Origin: Alligator mississippiensis | Lineage: Eukaryota > Chordata > Crocodylia > Alligatoridae | Direction of reading: 5' to 3' | Length of the DNA: 64,000 bases | Assembly: GCF_030867095.1 (NCBI RefSeq) | Contig: NC_081832.1 | Coordinates: 38,139,756 to 38,203,755, forward strand | Shown here: piece by piece, positions 13,414 to 24,865 of the stretch | Layout: each line of letters starts with the position of its first letter | Position numbering within the stretch: the stretch's first letter is position 1 | Made by a program: the position numbers and the translations under genes | The notes under the pieces: model-generated | The model's input: the letters and a program-made list of their open reading frames with translations, nothing else | What the model was told of the DNA's origin: nothing | Database searches by the model: none

Positions 13414-13512
13414 TGTCTGTCTGTCTGTCTGTGTCCATGTGCAGAGAGTGAGAGTAAAGTGCGCATGCTTGTGTCTGTGTGTGCCTGCATGTGTGTATGT
13501 GTATGTGTACAT
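13384..13512 (+). repeat. (GT)n / (GTCT)n microsatellite
   Basis: A pure GT run from about 13384 passes into five GTCT units and then an interrupted GT/ATGT tract. Frames across it are artefacts of the repeat. Confidence 0.95.
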
Positions 13513-13659
13513 TCAGCTGTAGCGGGGGCAGAAAACAGGGAGAAGAGGTGGGCATGTGCCCCTCAGCCCAGCGGGGTCCACCCAGCCTCCCCTTCCAGCA
13601 CTAGGAGGGGAAGGGGCCCCTCCCCCCCACAGCCCTTGAAGGAAATGGTGTAAACTCTG

Positions 13660-14224
13660 TCAATAACAAAGATGGGTTCTATCATTATAATCGCTAGATG
13701 CTAACATCTTTTTGTGGAGCTGGCTCTTTGCCAGTACAATTTCCATTTGGCTAAGCTTTAATAGTATATAGTTTAAACAAACCCATCTTATTTAGCAATC
13801 CAAACTGCTAGACAACTAATTTATTCCTGTCATAGTTACCAATTTTTGTGTGTGTCTTCTTCTAATTTTACCAGTTATTATTTATATTGTACTCCATATT
13901 GTTGATAACAAACATATCAGGAATCGATTTCTGCCAGACCCACCTGGTAACGTTTCCTCATTTATAATTACTTTTTGTCACCTGTCAGTTAAATAGGTGT
14001 TAATATATTTAATATATGCTGCAATGATATTTTTATAGCATTTATCTTTTATCCAGTTAAATGCCTTACACAAATCTAATTATATTATATCAATGTAATT
14101 GCCGTTATCAACCAAACTTACAATCAAAGAAAAAAAAATGTAGTTTTCCTTACAGGACCTATTTTCAATAAAACTTATGTTGATTGGCATTAATTATGCA
14201 ATCCTAAGTTATTTCTTTAATGAT
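13660..14224. other. AT-rich sequence without recognisable feature
   Basis: Strongly AT-rich sequence. No exon, transposon end or tandem repeat is evident. Confidence 0.5.
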
Positions 14225-14850
14225 TGCATCTTATTAGCTTTTCGTGATATCTCTTACTGGACCAACTGCACTGTTGGGATAGTTAGACAAGATATTCGTC
14301 TTCAGGTCTGAGGAGAAGCAGCCAGTACAGCACAGTAAAAAAACAGTTGGAAAAGGGGGGAAGAGAAATTCCCAGGGATAGAAGCATTGGTGATGTGTAA
14401 GGGGTACACGCAGGTGCACATGCACTCCCTGAGTGTGGCGATGCACCCCTTGCAAAAAGGTGCCGCCAACACTGCTGGTGGCACCTGCGGGCAGTCACTG
14501 TTCACCACCCCTCCCCCCCCCCCCTCGCTGCTGACACCGACGGTGGCATCTGTGGGTGATCTGTGATCACCACTGGCCACTGCTGACGCTGCCAGCAGCA
14601 TCTGTGAGTGGTTGCCAACCACCAGTTGGCGCTCACCAGCCCCCCCCCCCCCCGCTGACAGCTCTGTGGCTGCCTGCAGAAGCTTGCTGTGTTCCCCCAG
14701 CCTCTGGGGGCACATGGGGTTCAGGGATAGCAGATAAACAAAGCTGAAGAAAAGAAGCTGATTACCGGGAGATAAAGGCATATCAAAAGGGTGTAGGGTC
14801 AACTATGCAGTTGGTAAGATATCCTGCTAAGAAATCCTTGCCTCTCATGT
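14225..14850. mobile_element. Composite: GC-rich core between inverted tail repeats
   Basis: The left arm (14225-14320) is a reverse-strand copy of the tail repeat seen at 8165 and 19805. The right arm (14785-14850) is a forward copy. Between them, 14390-14720 is a GC-rich core with gcactccctgagtgtggcg and reiterated tgccgcc/caccac words and two C-runs. The same core, starting with tgatgtgta and ctccctgag, is found alone at 53936-54249. The arrangement may be two insertions of the tail family in opposite orientation around the core. Confidence 0.5.
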
Positions 14851-15044
14851 AATTCCTACACCATCACAGCTACATCACATTTAATATTAATATGACATTT
14901 ATTTCTTTTCCAGTCCCGTGGAACTTTTCCAAGTCTTGTTAAAAGGTCATATTAATAATTCAGAGTGACTAGATCAATCCTCCTAACTCTCTTGAGAGCA
15001 AGTTATTAGGTTATGATGATTAAAAAAAATATTTAACCAGTTTC

Positions 15045-15200
15045 ATATTTCTTGAGCTATAAGGGATCATCTAGTCTGACTTCTGGTTAGTCACTGGATA
15101 TAGAGTTTACCCAGGTACCTCTCTATAAGGAGTCCAGTAATTGTTTTAATCCTGAGGACACTAAACTGTTGTGTGTGAAAATAAGAGAAATCAGAGTGTT
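15045..15200 (-). mobile_element. Old CR1-like 3' tail
   Basis: The + strand reads ataagggatcatctagtctgac, the reverse complement of a diverged CR1 3' end. Only a short piece is recognisable. Confidence 0.4.
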
Positions 15201-15479
15201 ACCAGTTCCTGAACTGCTTTTTGCTATTTGCAATGCCAGGCAATCAACTAGGAGCAAGATGTACAAATGATCTCTGCGTCCCCACTCTCTTCCCCCCTCC
15301 CCCCAAAAATCCCCAATGAATCTGGCAGTCAAGTTGACCTTGAAGATGCATGATACTAGTCATACATCTGAGAGAGATGATTGATTCTTTGTACCTCTCT
15401 CATACCTCAGAGTACAGGTCTAAGTTAGACTGTCTAACCCATCTGGTGGCTTGTCCTATCTCTAGAAAACATCTAGCCA

Positions 15480-16006
15480 AATGTGCATTAGGGAAAATTG
15501 GCAGCCCGCCCTGAGGTGCCTGTGCAGTCGCCGCCAGCACAAAGCTGATGCCGGAGCTGTGCAGCCCGGCGCAGCTGTTTGTAGCCTGCCCGCTGCTTGC
15601 TGCAGCTGCCTAGAGCCCAGGCTGGCTACAAACAGCTGCATCGGGCTCATCACCTCCGTGCCAGGAGCCGGGGAGAGACCAGGGCTGTGCTGCTTCAGGC
15701 CCCTTCCCTACCACCCGCTCCGAGGTGCACCTGCATGCGCCGGTGTGATTCTGGAGCCTGGCACAGCTGTTTGGAGCGTCCCGGCTGCAGCTGGCTCTGG
15801 CTCTGGCTCTGGCTCTGGGGAGCTGCTGCCAGTCACGATCCCAGGCTGCTCCCAGCAGGCAGCTGGGATGCTGCAAGCCCTGCTGGGAGCAGCCCGGTCT
15901 CCGTCACTGGCAGCAGCTATCCAGAGCCAGGGCTGGCTGCGGCATGCCAAGCAAAATGGCCTCATGTGCCACGCTGGGCACGCATGCCAGGGGTTGCCGA
16001 CCCCTG
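15480..16006. mobile_element. GC-rich hAT-type element, right end resolved
   Basis: The segment ends at 16006 with ggggttgccgacccctg. Its reverse complement, caggggtcggcaacc, is a typical hAT terminal inverted repeat. The preceding ggcatgcc and gtgccacgctgg words are common next to such ends. The left end is not resolved. A (GGCTCT)n-like tract lies at about 15790-15820. No transposase is encoded. Confidence 0.5.
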
Positions 16007-16149
16007 CTGTATACCAGCCTTCCCTATTGTGCACCAACAGAAAAAGAAAAGGAGATGACTCCTAAAGTGTAGCCAGAGGAGAACCAGAAATTGGTCCTAG
16101 TAAATAAATATGTTGTTGCCCCCTGTATTTCCTGCCTACATAGCATGAG

Positions 16150-17290
16150 CCCCCCCCCTTATATTTAGTTGCCCCTCCCCCACTGTTTTGCACATCTGTG
16201 GTCACTTTCTACTGTACTGTTGCAGGGCACTAAGGTGCCCTGCGCCTGGAAGAGCAGGAACTGCCTGGGGAGAGCCCAGAGCCATGCAGGAGCCCAGGTG
16301 CAGATTGCCATGGCAACCGGCTAAGGAGGAAATTAGTCAGCACCTGTACCTGGTCAGCTGGCAGGAAGGGGCAGGGCCTTGGACCCATATAAACCCCAGG
16401 CTGAAACTAAGGGAGGCAGTTCCCTGCTGGCAGCTAAGGGGGAAGGAGCCCTCTTGGAATGAGAAGGTGAAGAGGCCTGATTAACCTCTGCTCCAGGTAA
16501 TGGTGAAGGGGCAGAGCACACCTTTGGTAGCCTATGTTAAGTTATAGACTAGGGGCTTATGTTTTGTTTGTAGTTTTCTAAGACCAGTGGTTTGGGTGAA
16601 GTTAGTTTGGGGAAGGAGGAGGCCTCACTGGGGCCCACTACAGAGTGGAGACCCTGGCACCAGAGGGGGTGCGGCATTTGGTGGGGTGCAGAGAGCCCAG
16701 TGAGGAGAAGGGGCCAAATTATAACGAGGCCAAGGCAAGACAACACCAGTACCATCTGTGAAGCATGGGGCATGGTAAAGGGGTCGTTGGAGCCATGCAT
16801 ATAGCCCATAAGGCTAGGGTGCCCTCAAAACACACATTGCAAAGCAAGACCCACAAGGGGTCTGGGAACCCACAGGGTTCAGTAAATCCATCAAACAGTG
16901 TCCAAGAGGACTTAAAGGCAGCCTCCCTATTTTCATATATGTCATCAAAGACGTGGCGGATGAGAACTGAGGGTGCCCATCGGGCCCCAATTGGCACGGT
17001 CAAGGGGCCTTAGGAGAATACGGCCATCCTTAAGGACCGCATCCTGTGACACATACCAAGGAGTAGTGACAGGAAGCATGGGGTGGTCATTGTAGTGGGA
17101 GCCTGCCACAACGGTCAGGAATCTATATTATTAGCTAGTGATATGGAGGGAAGATGGATATATTGGTCCACCATTAATGGCCCTCAATAAAGTTCCTCAC
17201 CTGTTACCAGATTTGCCCATTACTTTGGGGTGTGCTCATTTATTAGGGATAGTTTCTAGGTCTTGCTGATTCTGTCAATGTGCTGCTTGT
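16150..17290 (+). mobile_element. Putative LTR retroelement fragment
   Basis: A TATA-like ccatataaacccc near 16386 lies upstream of a caataaagttcctc polyadenylation-type signal near 17185. The spacing is long for a single LTR, so it may include leader sequence or be composite. No pol domain was found and the ends are approximate. Confidence 0.3.
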
Positions 17291-17299
17291 GTTACTATA

Positions 17300-19800
17300 C
17301 GGAGCTGTAGCTCTCCCTTCTGCAAGCCCTACACCCCCAATGGAGCTATCTTGCAGGACTCAATCTCAATGGGGCTGGGTTCCTCCAGTCACCAAATCAG
17401 TCATACACACAAACACACACACATTAACGTGACACGCCTGACCTGACCGGGTTGATCAGCATGGACAGGCTGACACCCTCATATGACAAGAATCAGTTCA
17501 TAAGAGCAACAATAAAATGCAGTCAGACACAAGCACACAGGTAAACAGAATCCTTCTGAATCCGGCTGGGTGTCCAGCTGACACCCTCATGGGCCAGCAT
17601 TCAGTTCATAAGGGCACGTCTGAGTCAAACTGGGTCAATCAGCCTGTACAAGCCAATCCCCTTATGTGTTTCAAACTCAGCACGTCCCAATCTTTGGCCT
17701 CTGGATGAGCAGACCCCACAGTATTTTTGGGCTTCACAGGGATCTTTAGCTTAGGTAAAAGAAGCATTGCTGCAGAGCACGGGAGGAAAGAGAAGCAGAG
17801 AAGGAAAAATATACCCAATTACTACCAGTTTGACTATAAAAGTTATTTATTGCTAAGTATATGAAATATATAATGTTACTAATAGTAATAGACATGCAAA
17901 AGAAAAACAAACACAAACAATTACAGTACTACCCTGGTTTCACTAAGTATTTGGGGAAACTTAGCTCAAGCTTAACTAATACAGTTCAGGTTGAGAAGTT
18001 TATGCCTAGAGAGAAAAGAGAGAGAGAGCGCTGGGATCTCACCAGTCCAAGGTACTCAGGCTGCAGAGCTGACAGGCACAGTCCTTGAAGGGACATGATC
18101 TGTTCTTCCAGCATCCCAAGAATGACAGGGGATGGTGTCAGCACAGGAGTTTTCTTCTTCTTTCTGAAGCACCTCTCTCTTCTTCTTCTTTAAGCACACA
18201 TACTTTTTACAGATTTTTATACCCTCAGTCCAGCTGCTTCGAAGCATCCTTAATTGTGTAAATCATTGTCTTTTCTATTGACAAGGGGTTATCTGGTTTA
18301 GAACATCTCAAGAAACTGATTGATAATCAGGAAACACTTAAGATTAGGGAGTTACCAAATACTTGGGAGCCAGCTTGAAATTCCTATGGATGGCAGATAT
18401 ACTGATGGGATATCTCATGGTTTCTTCAGAAACAATAGATAGCTTGCAGCATCAGGATTTTGGATTTTTACTTGTTGTGAACAAGCCTCAGTTTAGCATG
18501 ACTTTTCCAGATCTTACTATAGTCTTTTAACAGACTTAAAGCAATTATTGGGGTGTTCATAACCTTTTGTGGAGAGGACTCCCACCAGTCATCTTGGGAA
18601 AAGTATGACAACACCTGTGATTAGGGCTCCAATGGGCTGGACGCTGTGATGAACCCTTAACCATTGTTCAAATGTTGCCCATACCCCCTCTGACTCGGTC
18701 TCTTGCCTCAGCATTCCCTAACCCGGCAACCGAGTTTTAGTCAATTAATCAATTAAGTTTAAATAGGCCTCCCATAGTGGGACCGGGGAATGTACGGCCC
18801 GAGATGCCTATTAAACTTAGAGGTGTGTGTGTGTGTGTGTGGGGGGGGGAAGTCCTTAGTAAATCCAGATTAGAACTGGTCTGATAAATGCTGAGCTGGG
18901 TGTGTGTGAACATGGGTTGATTAACATTTGGAGCACAGATTCCCCATCATGCAGTGCTCCCCTGCTTCTCTGGTCCCAGAATTCACTGCAGTCTCTGCTT
19001 CAGGCTCTCTGTTCTCCATCTCTCATGTAAATGAATGGTCATTTGGTTCCATCTCGGATGCAAATGAGACCTAGGGCAGTTGTTTCACTCTTGTCACCCT
19101 TATCTGGAGGGTTTTAGGTGTGTCTCTCACTGCATCTTAATCAGTTTCGTTTAGGTAGAGGAGGGGAGGGAGGGGGGGTGAGTCAGACAGACTGCATCCT
19201 GTGCCAGGGTTGCCCAAGAACACAGAGCTGAGGCGTAACACACCTTTGCAATCACCTCATCTGTATTCTCTAGCGGAGGTTCCAGTTGCACCCTACCTTG
19301 CATGTCACAAAGAACTTCAGCCTACCTTAAATGCTACCTTAACGTACAATAAGGAAATTTACATGGGAATGTATCAGTCTTCCAAAATGCCTTGATGAAA
19401 AAATATGAAAATACTTCATTTAAGCGGTAGTGAAATGCATCTTTTCAACTAAATTATTTTGATTATATTTGCTACAAATCTAAAAGTTGCATTATAATTT
19501 ATAATAGATGTCAAAAAGAAATGCTTTATCCTTACTGAAACAAACTATTTGGACCTTTTCAAAATGAAATCAGCCAGTAAGATAGCTTAGATATTTCTGA
19601 AATTCATTTTGTGTTTAATTTTTTTTTTAAATGGGAGTGTTGGAGTGATATCATTGCCATGATGGTTCAGGAATTATGTAAGAGGCAAGGATTTTTGGAT
19701 GATAATTTTAGACTAATTGTTTGTGTTCTGCTTCTGGGGAATTTCTCTCCTTTGAATTTCAGAGCTCTACCCACTGCTCTTAAAACCTCTGTGCTTGCTT
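17300..19800. other. Mostly unrecognised intergenic stretch
   Basis: I see a diverged pair of segments (about 17447-17507 and 17560-17630) sharing gctgacaccctcat and cagttcataag. There is also a pyrimidine-rich stretch at 18155-18195, a hairpin at 18755-18818, and a GT/G run at 18823-18850. Parts may be LTR-derived, but I cannot support a family. Confidence 0.4.
18755..18818. repeat. Short hairpin
   Basis: The arms aagtttaaataggc (18755-18768) and gcctattaaactt (18806-18818) are complementary apart from one unpaired A. The loop is about 37 nt and contains the CpG-bearing ggaccgggg and tacggcccgag. It could be a small foldback element. Confidence 0.6.
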
Positions 19801-19804
19801 TCCT

Positions 19805-19920
19805 CCTCAGACCTGAAGGAAAAATACTTTGATTTGGAAAGCTTGTCTAACTTTATCTTAGCTATACAGTTGGTCCAATAAAAGATATCGCCCCCCAAAA
19901 AATCTTTGCCTCTTGCATGT
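19805..19920 (+). repeat. Interspersed tail repeat, best-preserved copy
   Basis: It reads ctcagacctgaagga, then cttgtctaactttatc, then cagttggtccaataaaag, then aatctttgcctctt. It is the clearest of the four copies in the window and the reference for the others. Confidence 0.6.
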
Positions 19921-19989
19921 TTTAATGATGACATTTTGTTTGGCTATAGTATGAAAGGAAATTTAGAAACAGAAATTTAGGATTTCAGC

Positions 19990-20255
19990 CAGCTCGCTCT
20001 CTGCAGGGCCATGGTGAAGTGACTCAGCCACACGGCTGCAACTTCCTGGCTGTGCGCCTGTCTGTCTGGAGCCCCAGGGTCCCAAACTGGACCCAGGAGG
20101 AGGTACACTCCCTTGTGTCACTGTGGGGTATGAAGGACATCCTGAGGCAGTTCACCCAAGGCAGGCACTCAAACACCCATATTTATGAGGCCCTGGTAGC
20201 TGGAATGTGTGTGTGGCCACATTTAAGGTCAAGGGCCTGTGGGCCCAGTGTGTTG
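19990..20255 (+). pseudogene. Myb/SANT-like DNA-binding domain remnant (Harbinger second ORF type)
   Basis: The translation contains PNWTQEEVHSLVSLWG followed by ILRQFTQGRHSNTHIYEALV. This fits the Myb/SANT-like fold used by the accessory DNA-binding protein of PIF/Harbinger transposons: Trp in the first helix, the WG pair, and a later xxYExx helix. The frame closes at 20261, and later parts (20300-21700) are scrambled. A domesticated host Myb/SANT gene is an alternative, but the surrounding decay argues against a working gene. Confidence 0.5.
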
Positions 20256-20819
20256 TCATGACTGACCACAATCGTTAGTCCAGTGGGACCCTCAAGACCA
20301 TGGCCTTCATACAGGAGCTGACCTGCATTCTGTCACCTTGGGAGCCCATGTCCGCGCCCCATCCTGACACCTCCGGTGACATGTCACCAGAGGTGGGGAC
20401 CTTCAGTGCCCCTCCCTGCACTTCTCCCTGGATGTTGCACCCACTGGCAATGCAGGGAGCCCTGGCCAGTGGCTGTCTTGGCCTTGGTCCCATCCTGCCA
20501 CTGCTCATGAGGAGCAGCTGTCCATGCCACTGCCAGCCGCCAGTAGCACCAGCTTCTCCCGAGGAGACCCTGACTGGGTGCTGGCCCCAGCCTACCAGAG
20601 GCCATGAATACTGGGAAGAGCCTTATGCCACCTGGCATGGGGAGTCCAATGCCAAGCTGAGAGCCTCGCTGGCCCCAGATCTGTGGCATGTCCTGCCTGG
20701 GGGGGCGGGATGGGGATAGGCCCTCCCTGCCCCCAGCCTCAGACCTGGCCCCCACTCCTTCTCCAGCCTTCCTGCACTTCTCTGGGCTCAGGTTCCCCAC
20801 CACAGCACACAGAGGTGGG

Positions 20820-21420
20820 ACATAAGTCAGACCTTTATTGAGCAGTCTGTGTCCCCACAGCTGGGTGGGCATGGGCCTTTCACATGCTGAGGAAGGTATC
20901 AATCCTGGTGGCTATCTCCTTCTCAGCAGGTGGGGACAGGAATGTGTAGCACTGTAACAGATAGACCTCCAGGTAACAGCAGAAGTTGTGAAGCAGGCTG
21001 CACCATTGTAGCTCAGGGTCCTGATCCAGAAGCACAGGTGTGCCCGGGGCACCAGCAGGATCATCAGCAGCAGAGTATAGTGGATCAGGTAGCCCTCCAT
21101 CTGCACAAGCAGCCTATCGCGCACCACCCATGGCATGCACAGCAGGGGCATGCTTGGGGCACAGAGATGGCATGGCAGGGAGTTGGCCCTGGGGTGCCTC
21201 CCTGGCGAGGCTCTCAGTGGGGAGGATGAGGGCACCAGCAGGATCAGCAGCAGGAGGGCATAGTGGCCCAGGTAGCCCTCCGTCTGCACAAACAGCCTAT
21301 CGCACACCACCCGCTGCCACAGCCTCACCACCACCTGCCACTGCAGCTGCCTGAAGGTGCCAGCTGCATCTATGGCACAGCCTTGTTGGGACCCACCTGC
21401 TCCAACAACTAGTGGTCACA
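20820..21420 (-). repeat. About 180-bp diverged tandem duplication in Harbinger-like debris
   Basis: Segments near 21050-21135 and 21230-21313 share accagcaggatca, caggtagccctcc and caagcagcctatcgc-like words. On the minus strand both read as a repeated DRLxVQxEGYLxHY motif. This is probably part of the same degraded element as the Myb-like remnant at 20.0 kb. Confidence 0.6.
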
Positions 21421-22735
21421 GTGGAGGGCTAGGTGGTGGACCAGTGTGTTTGGTGGGTGGAAGACCACGCCTGGGAGGCCACCCATGAGCTGCCAGGCTC
21501 ACTGGACTGAGCTGGGGGCCCTGCAGCAGCAGTGTGTGGAGCTGCTGAAGCAGCAGCTGGCCACCCAGAGCTATACAGCAGAGACTGTGCCTGTGCCCAT
21601 GCCCCCCACCCTGGACCTGCAGGGACCCTGGGTCCTGCCCACTGCCAGATCCTGCTGCAGGTGCTGCAGAGCCTGCTGGCTGCAGGCATCCCTGGTCTTC
21701 GCTGTGGCCCCTAGCCCCACAGGGGAACCATCTGTGGCTGGGATGCTGGCCGCCTTCTGTTGGGCTCTGCCCTCAGCAGCCCCACCCCTCAGTCCTGCAC
21801 AGATAGACTTGGACTGGGTCGGACACATAGCACATCTTCTAAGTTTGGGGAACAGGTTTTTTATTGTTGGTGGGTGGGTGGAGGGGCACTGTATGTGTGT
21901 TTGGTGGGGGGGAAGAGGTCTGTGCTTGATGAGTGGGGAGGGATGAGGCTTTTGCTGTTTTAATAACATTTGTACTGTTTGACCTATGTGTGTGTCATGG
22001 AGTAGTGCTGGGGGTGGGCAGGAGGTTGAGGGTGTGTGGGCAACTGGGCAGGTGGGCTAGGGTGGGGAGTGCAGGAGGAGGGGGTCAGCCAGAGCCTCCC
22101 ACAGCCGGTGCCCTGGGCCCAGCTGGTGGGTGCATGGCTGTCTTGGGGCCTGGGCAGGTTTGGGGGCCCTGGAGGGGCCAGCAGGGCCAGCACCATGGCC
22201 AGCAGCAGTGTAGGGTGCCCATCATTGCTGGCAGGGGCCTGGCCAGAGCAGCAGGGGACTGGACACCACAGACCGTGGCAGGGGTGGTACGGGGAGGAAG
22301 TTGCCATGTGCTGCCCCTGCACTGGGCATGCAGCTCCTGGGGAAGGAAGAGGCTGGGCTAGGGTTACCATACATTCGGGTTTTCCCAGACATGTCCTCTT
22401 TTTTTGGCCCGTTGTCCTCCGTCTGGGCAGGTTTTTTTTAAGTGCAAGCAGATGTCTGGGTTTTTGATTTGCCTCTGTGTGAGGTAGTATGCCTGACTGC
22501 AGTTTTATGAAGGTATATCTTTTCTGCCACTTTCAAAATTGTTAGAATCGATAATATGATTATTTATTTTACTGATTTATTTTAGTGGTGATCCCGACTC
22601 TCGCCTGCTACATCTTGATGGAAATATGTTTTTCTTCTTTTATCAGGAGAGAGGGATTTAAACACCACTAGATTTTAACCTGAATATGTTGATTTTATTT
22701 TTCCAGCACAGAACTCTTGAAAACTCCTTCTAAGG

Positions 22736-23357
22736 CAGGGGCAGGCAATTATTTTGGGTGGAGGGCTGCTTGCCCATTTTTGGCAAGCTGTCGAGGGCCG
22801 CATGGGTAGCCCTGGCTGGTGAGCTCAGAGCCAGCACAGGGCCCAGGATGGCTGCAGGGTCGGGTTACAAACTGGTGCTGAGCGCAGGGAAAAGCAGCCC
22901 CTTCCCTGCCCCATGGCTGGCACCCCATGCTGCATCCACTAGCAGCCCATGTGGGGATGCCTGTGCCTGCTCAAGACAGCCCCGTGCAGGCTGTGAGTGG
23001 CTGCAGCAGGGAGCGCCAGCCACAGGGCGGGCGAAAGGCTGCTTTTCCCCGGGGTTCTGCCTTGCCCTCCCCCCTCACCACCCTTATCTGAGATTCCAGT
23101 GCAGTGCACTTACATGGTCCCAGGCCAGAAGCCCCTGCTGGGGTTTCCAGCTGGAGAGGCAGGGCCAGGGGGGCCCTGCTGTTGAGGAAGCCCACCAGGA
23201 TTCCCCTGGGTCCTACTGCCCCTGGTTCCTGTCATTTTTGACAGGAACCAAGGGCTGATCAATATTAATTTTCTAAATTTTTTAGGGGCCCCACAGGCTG
23301 GATAGAATGGCCTCGTGGGCTGGATCTGGCATGCAGGTCATATTTTGCCCACCCCTG
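22736..23357. mobile_element. Nested hAT element, 622 bp, perfect 8-bp target duplication
   Basis: The ends are caggggcaggcaatt and, reverse-complemented from the right, caggggtgggcaaaa. Both flanks are TTCTAAGG (22728-22735 and 23358-23365), a perfect 8-bp duplication. The interior is GC-rich and non-coding. The left part of a related copy is at 34194 and the right part of another ends near 42338. Confidence 0.9.
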
Positions 23358-24299
23358 TTCTAAGGCTATGCAAATACTACCATGCTTATTATAAAAACTC
23401 AGGGATCAATTATTTTCTCTGTTAATTGTCTTTTATTAATTTTAATTACACAACATAAATTATTACATCTTAAGTGGTTCAGAATTTTCTTTTCCACTTC
23501 TTTCCAGATCATATTTACCGGAGTCCAGAGAAACTATGTCCCATATAGAAAGAAATCGGGATCAACAACTAAACAAGAAGAAACACTAATAAGATGCTGT
23601 AACTTTGTACACTCTTCTCATAGGGAGACACCTATCTAGGAATGAAAATCTTTCTGACGTTGTTCCTGGCTATCGGCCTCAGGACCTCAAACATCCTTTT
23701 TTAATCGGTAGGTTCAATATATTCACTTTTACTTTTAGTTATTTGATTTTTTTTTCCTTAATATAAAACTTAAAAGAGAGATTTTACTTGTATCTGCCAG
23801 ACTCCCGTGGTTTTTCTGTGTTTCTCCATTTGTTTGTTTTTTTTTAATACCTTTCTTATATTGACAAGTCTTCAAAACAGAGTCAAACTCTGCTTGTTGA
23901 AACTGTGTTTATCATCCAGCTGCTGTTTGACTCTCTGTCACTAAAGCCATCACAATTCTTATCCGCTTCCCCATTCTGGGCCACATCACTCTCTTCTCTT
24001 TTATCTGGGTCTCTCCCTGTCTCTGCCCCTCTCTGGGGCTGTCCTAACTTTATGGAGCAGTAACTCTGAAAGCACGGCTCCCAGTAAGATCTCTTTTCCT
24101 TTGCCAGCTCCTGCCTGCTCCTAGGCAGTATCGGGATTGTCGTCTTCTCTCCTTTACACTCTGCTTTTGCTGGGGGCTGGGGACAGTGGGGAAGCTGATT
24201 TGCTGTCAGGAGATCATGTGCTCTCTGTGCAGGCCCGGCAGCTGCTGGAATGCATGTATGTTCAAGCAAGCTGTTTGGGCAGCTGGGCTGGGAGGGAGC

Positions 24300-24765
24300 A
24301 AGGGCTGCAGGTCAGAAATGCAGGGCACCAGTAGCACTGGAAGGCAGTGGGCTGTGGGTCAGGAGTGAGGGGCACCAGTATGGCTGGGCAGGGCAGGGGA
24401 CTGCACCTCAGGAGTAAAGGGCACTGGCAGTGCTGGGAGAAAGCAGGGGGCTGTGGTTCAGGAGTGTGGGGCACCAGGAGGGCTGGTGGGGTAGGGGCTG
24501 CAAGTCCGGAATGAGGGGCACCAGGGGGGAGCTGAGGGTTGGGTGTGAGGAGCACCAGATGGGCTGAGGGGTGGGAAAGGGGCTTCAGGTTGGAAATGAG
24601 GGGCACCAGCAGGGCTGGGGGGACAGGGGGCTGTGGGTCAGGAGTGAGGGGCACCAGGGGGAGCAAGGAGCTGTGGGTCAGGAATGAGGAGCACCAGCAG
24701 GGCTGGGGGGTGGGAAAAGGGCGGTGGGTCAGGAGTGAGGGGCATTGGCATGGCTGGGGAAGTAG
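24300..24765 (+). repeat. Minisatellite, about ten units of roughly 35-52 bp
   Basis: The reiterated core is ggtcaggagtgaggggcacc with a following agcagggctgg. I count about ten occurrences of the gaggggcaccag-like word between 24322 and 24740. It lies inside the 22359-24857 hAT element. It is G-rich on the + strand. Confidence 0.85.
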
Positions 24766-24865
24766 GGGACTTATCACTGCCCCCCCCCCAATCCTATACC
24801 CCTTCCCTCTCCCCCACAGGTGTCCTCTTTTTTGAAATTGGAAATATGATAACCCTAGGCTAGGC

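Larger units (their letters stand above)
22359..24857. mobile_element. Non-autonomous hAT element (2.5 kb) with terminal repeats and target duplication
   Basis: The left end is tagggttaccata and the right end is tatgataacccta, inverted repeats with one mismatch. The next bases also pair partly, with a cctctttttt block near each end. The flanks ggctgggc (22351-22358) and ggctaggc (24858-24865) form an 8-bp target duplication with one difference, the hAT hallmark. There is no transposase. The interior holds a nested hAT (22736-23357) and a G-rich minisatellite (24300-24765). Confidence 0.75.

Noticed and set aside
13168..13653. Cys/Val- or Thr/His-rich open frames on both strands
   Set aside because: They are translations of the GT/GTCT microsatellite and have no domain.
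15481..16065. A 194-codon open frame
   Set aside because: It lies in a GC-rich hAT-type element, where long frames arise by composition. Frames on several strands overlap and none resembles a protein family.
21446..22467. Several open frames above 130 codons on both strands
   Set aside because: GC-rich transposon debris. No family motifs, and strongly overlapping frames in all phases.
24262..24777. A 171-codon minus-strand frame with a Pro/Leu repeat
   Set aside because: It is the complement of the minisatellite, so the protein repeat follows from the DNA repeat.
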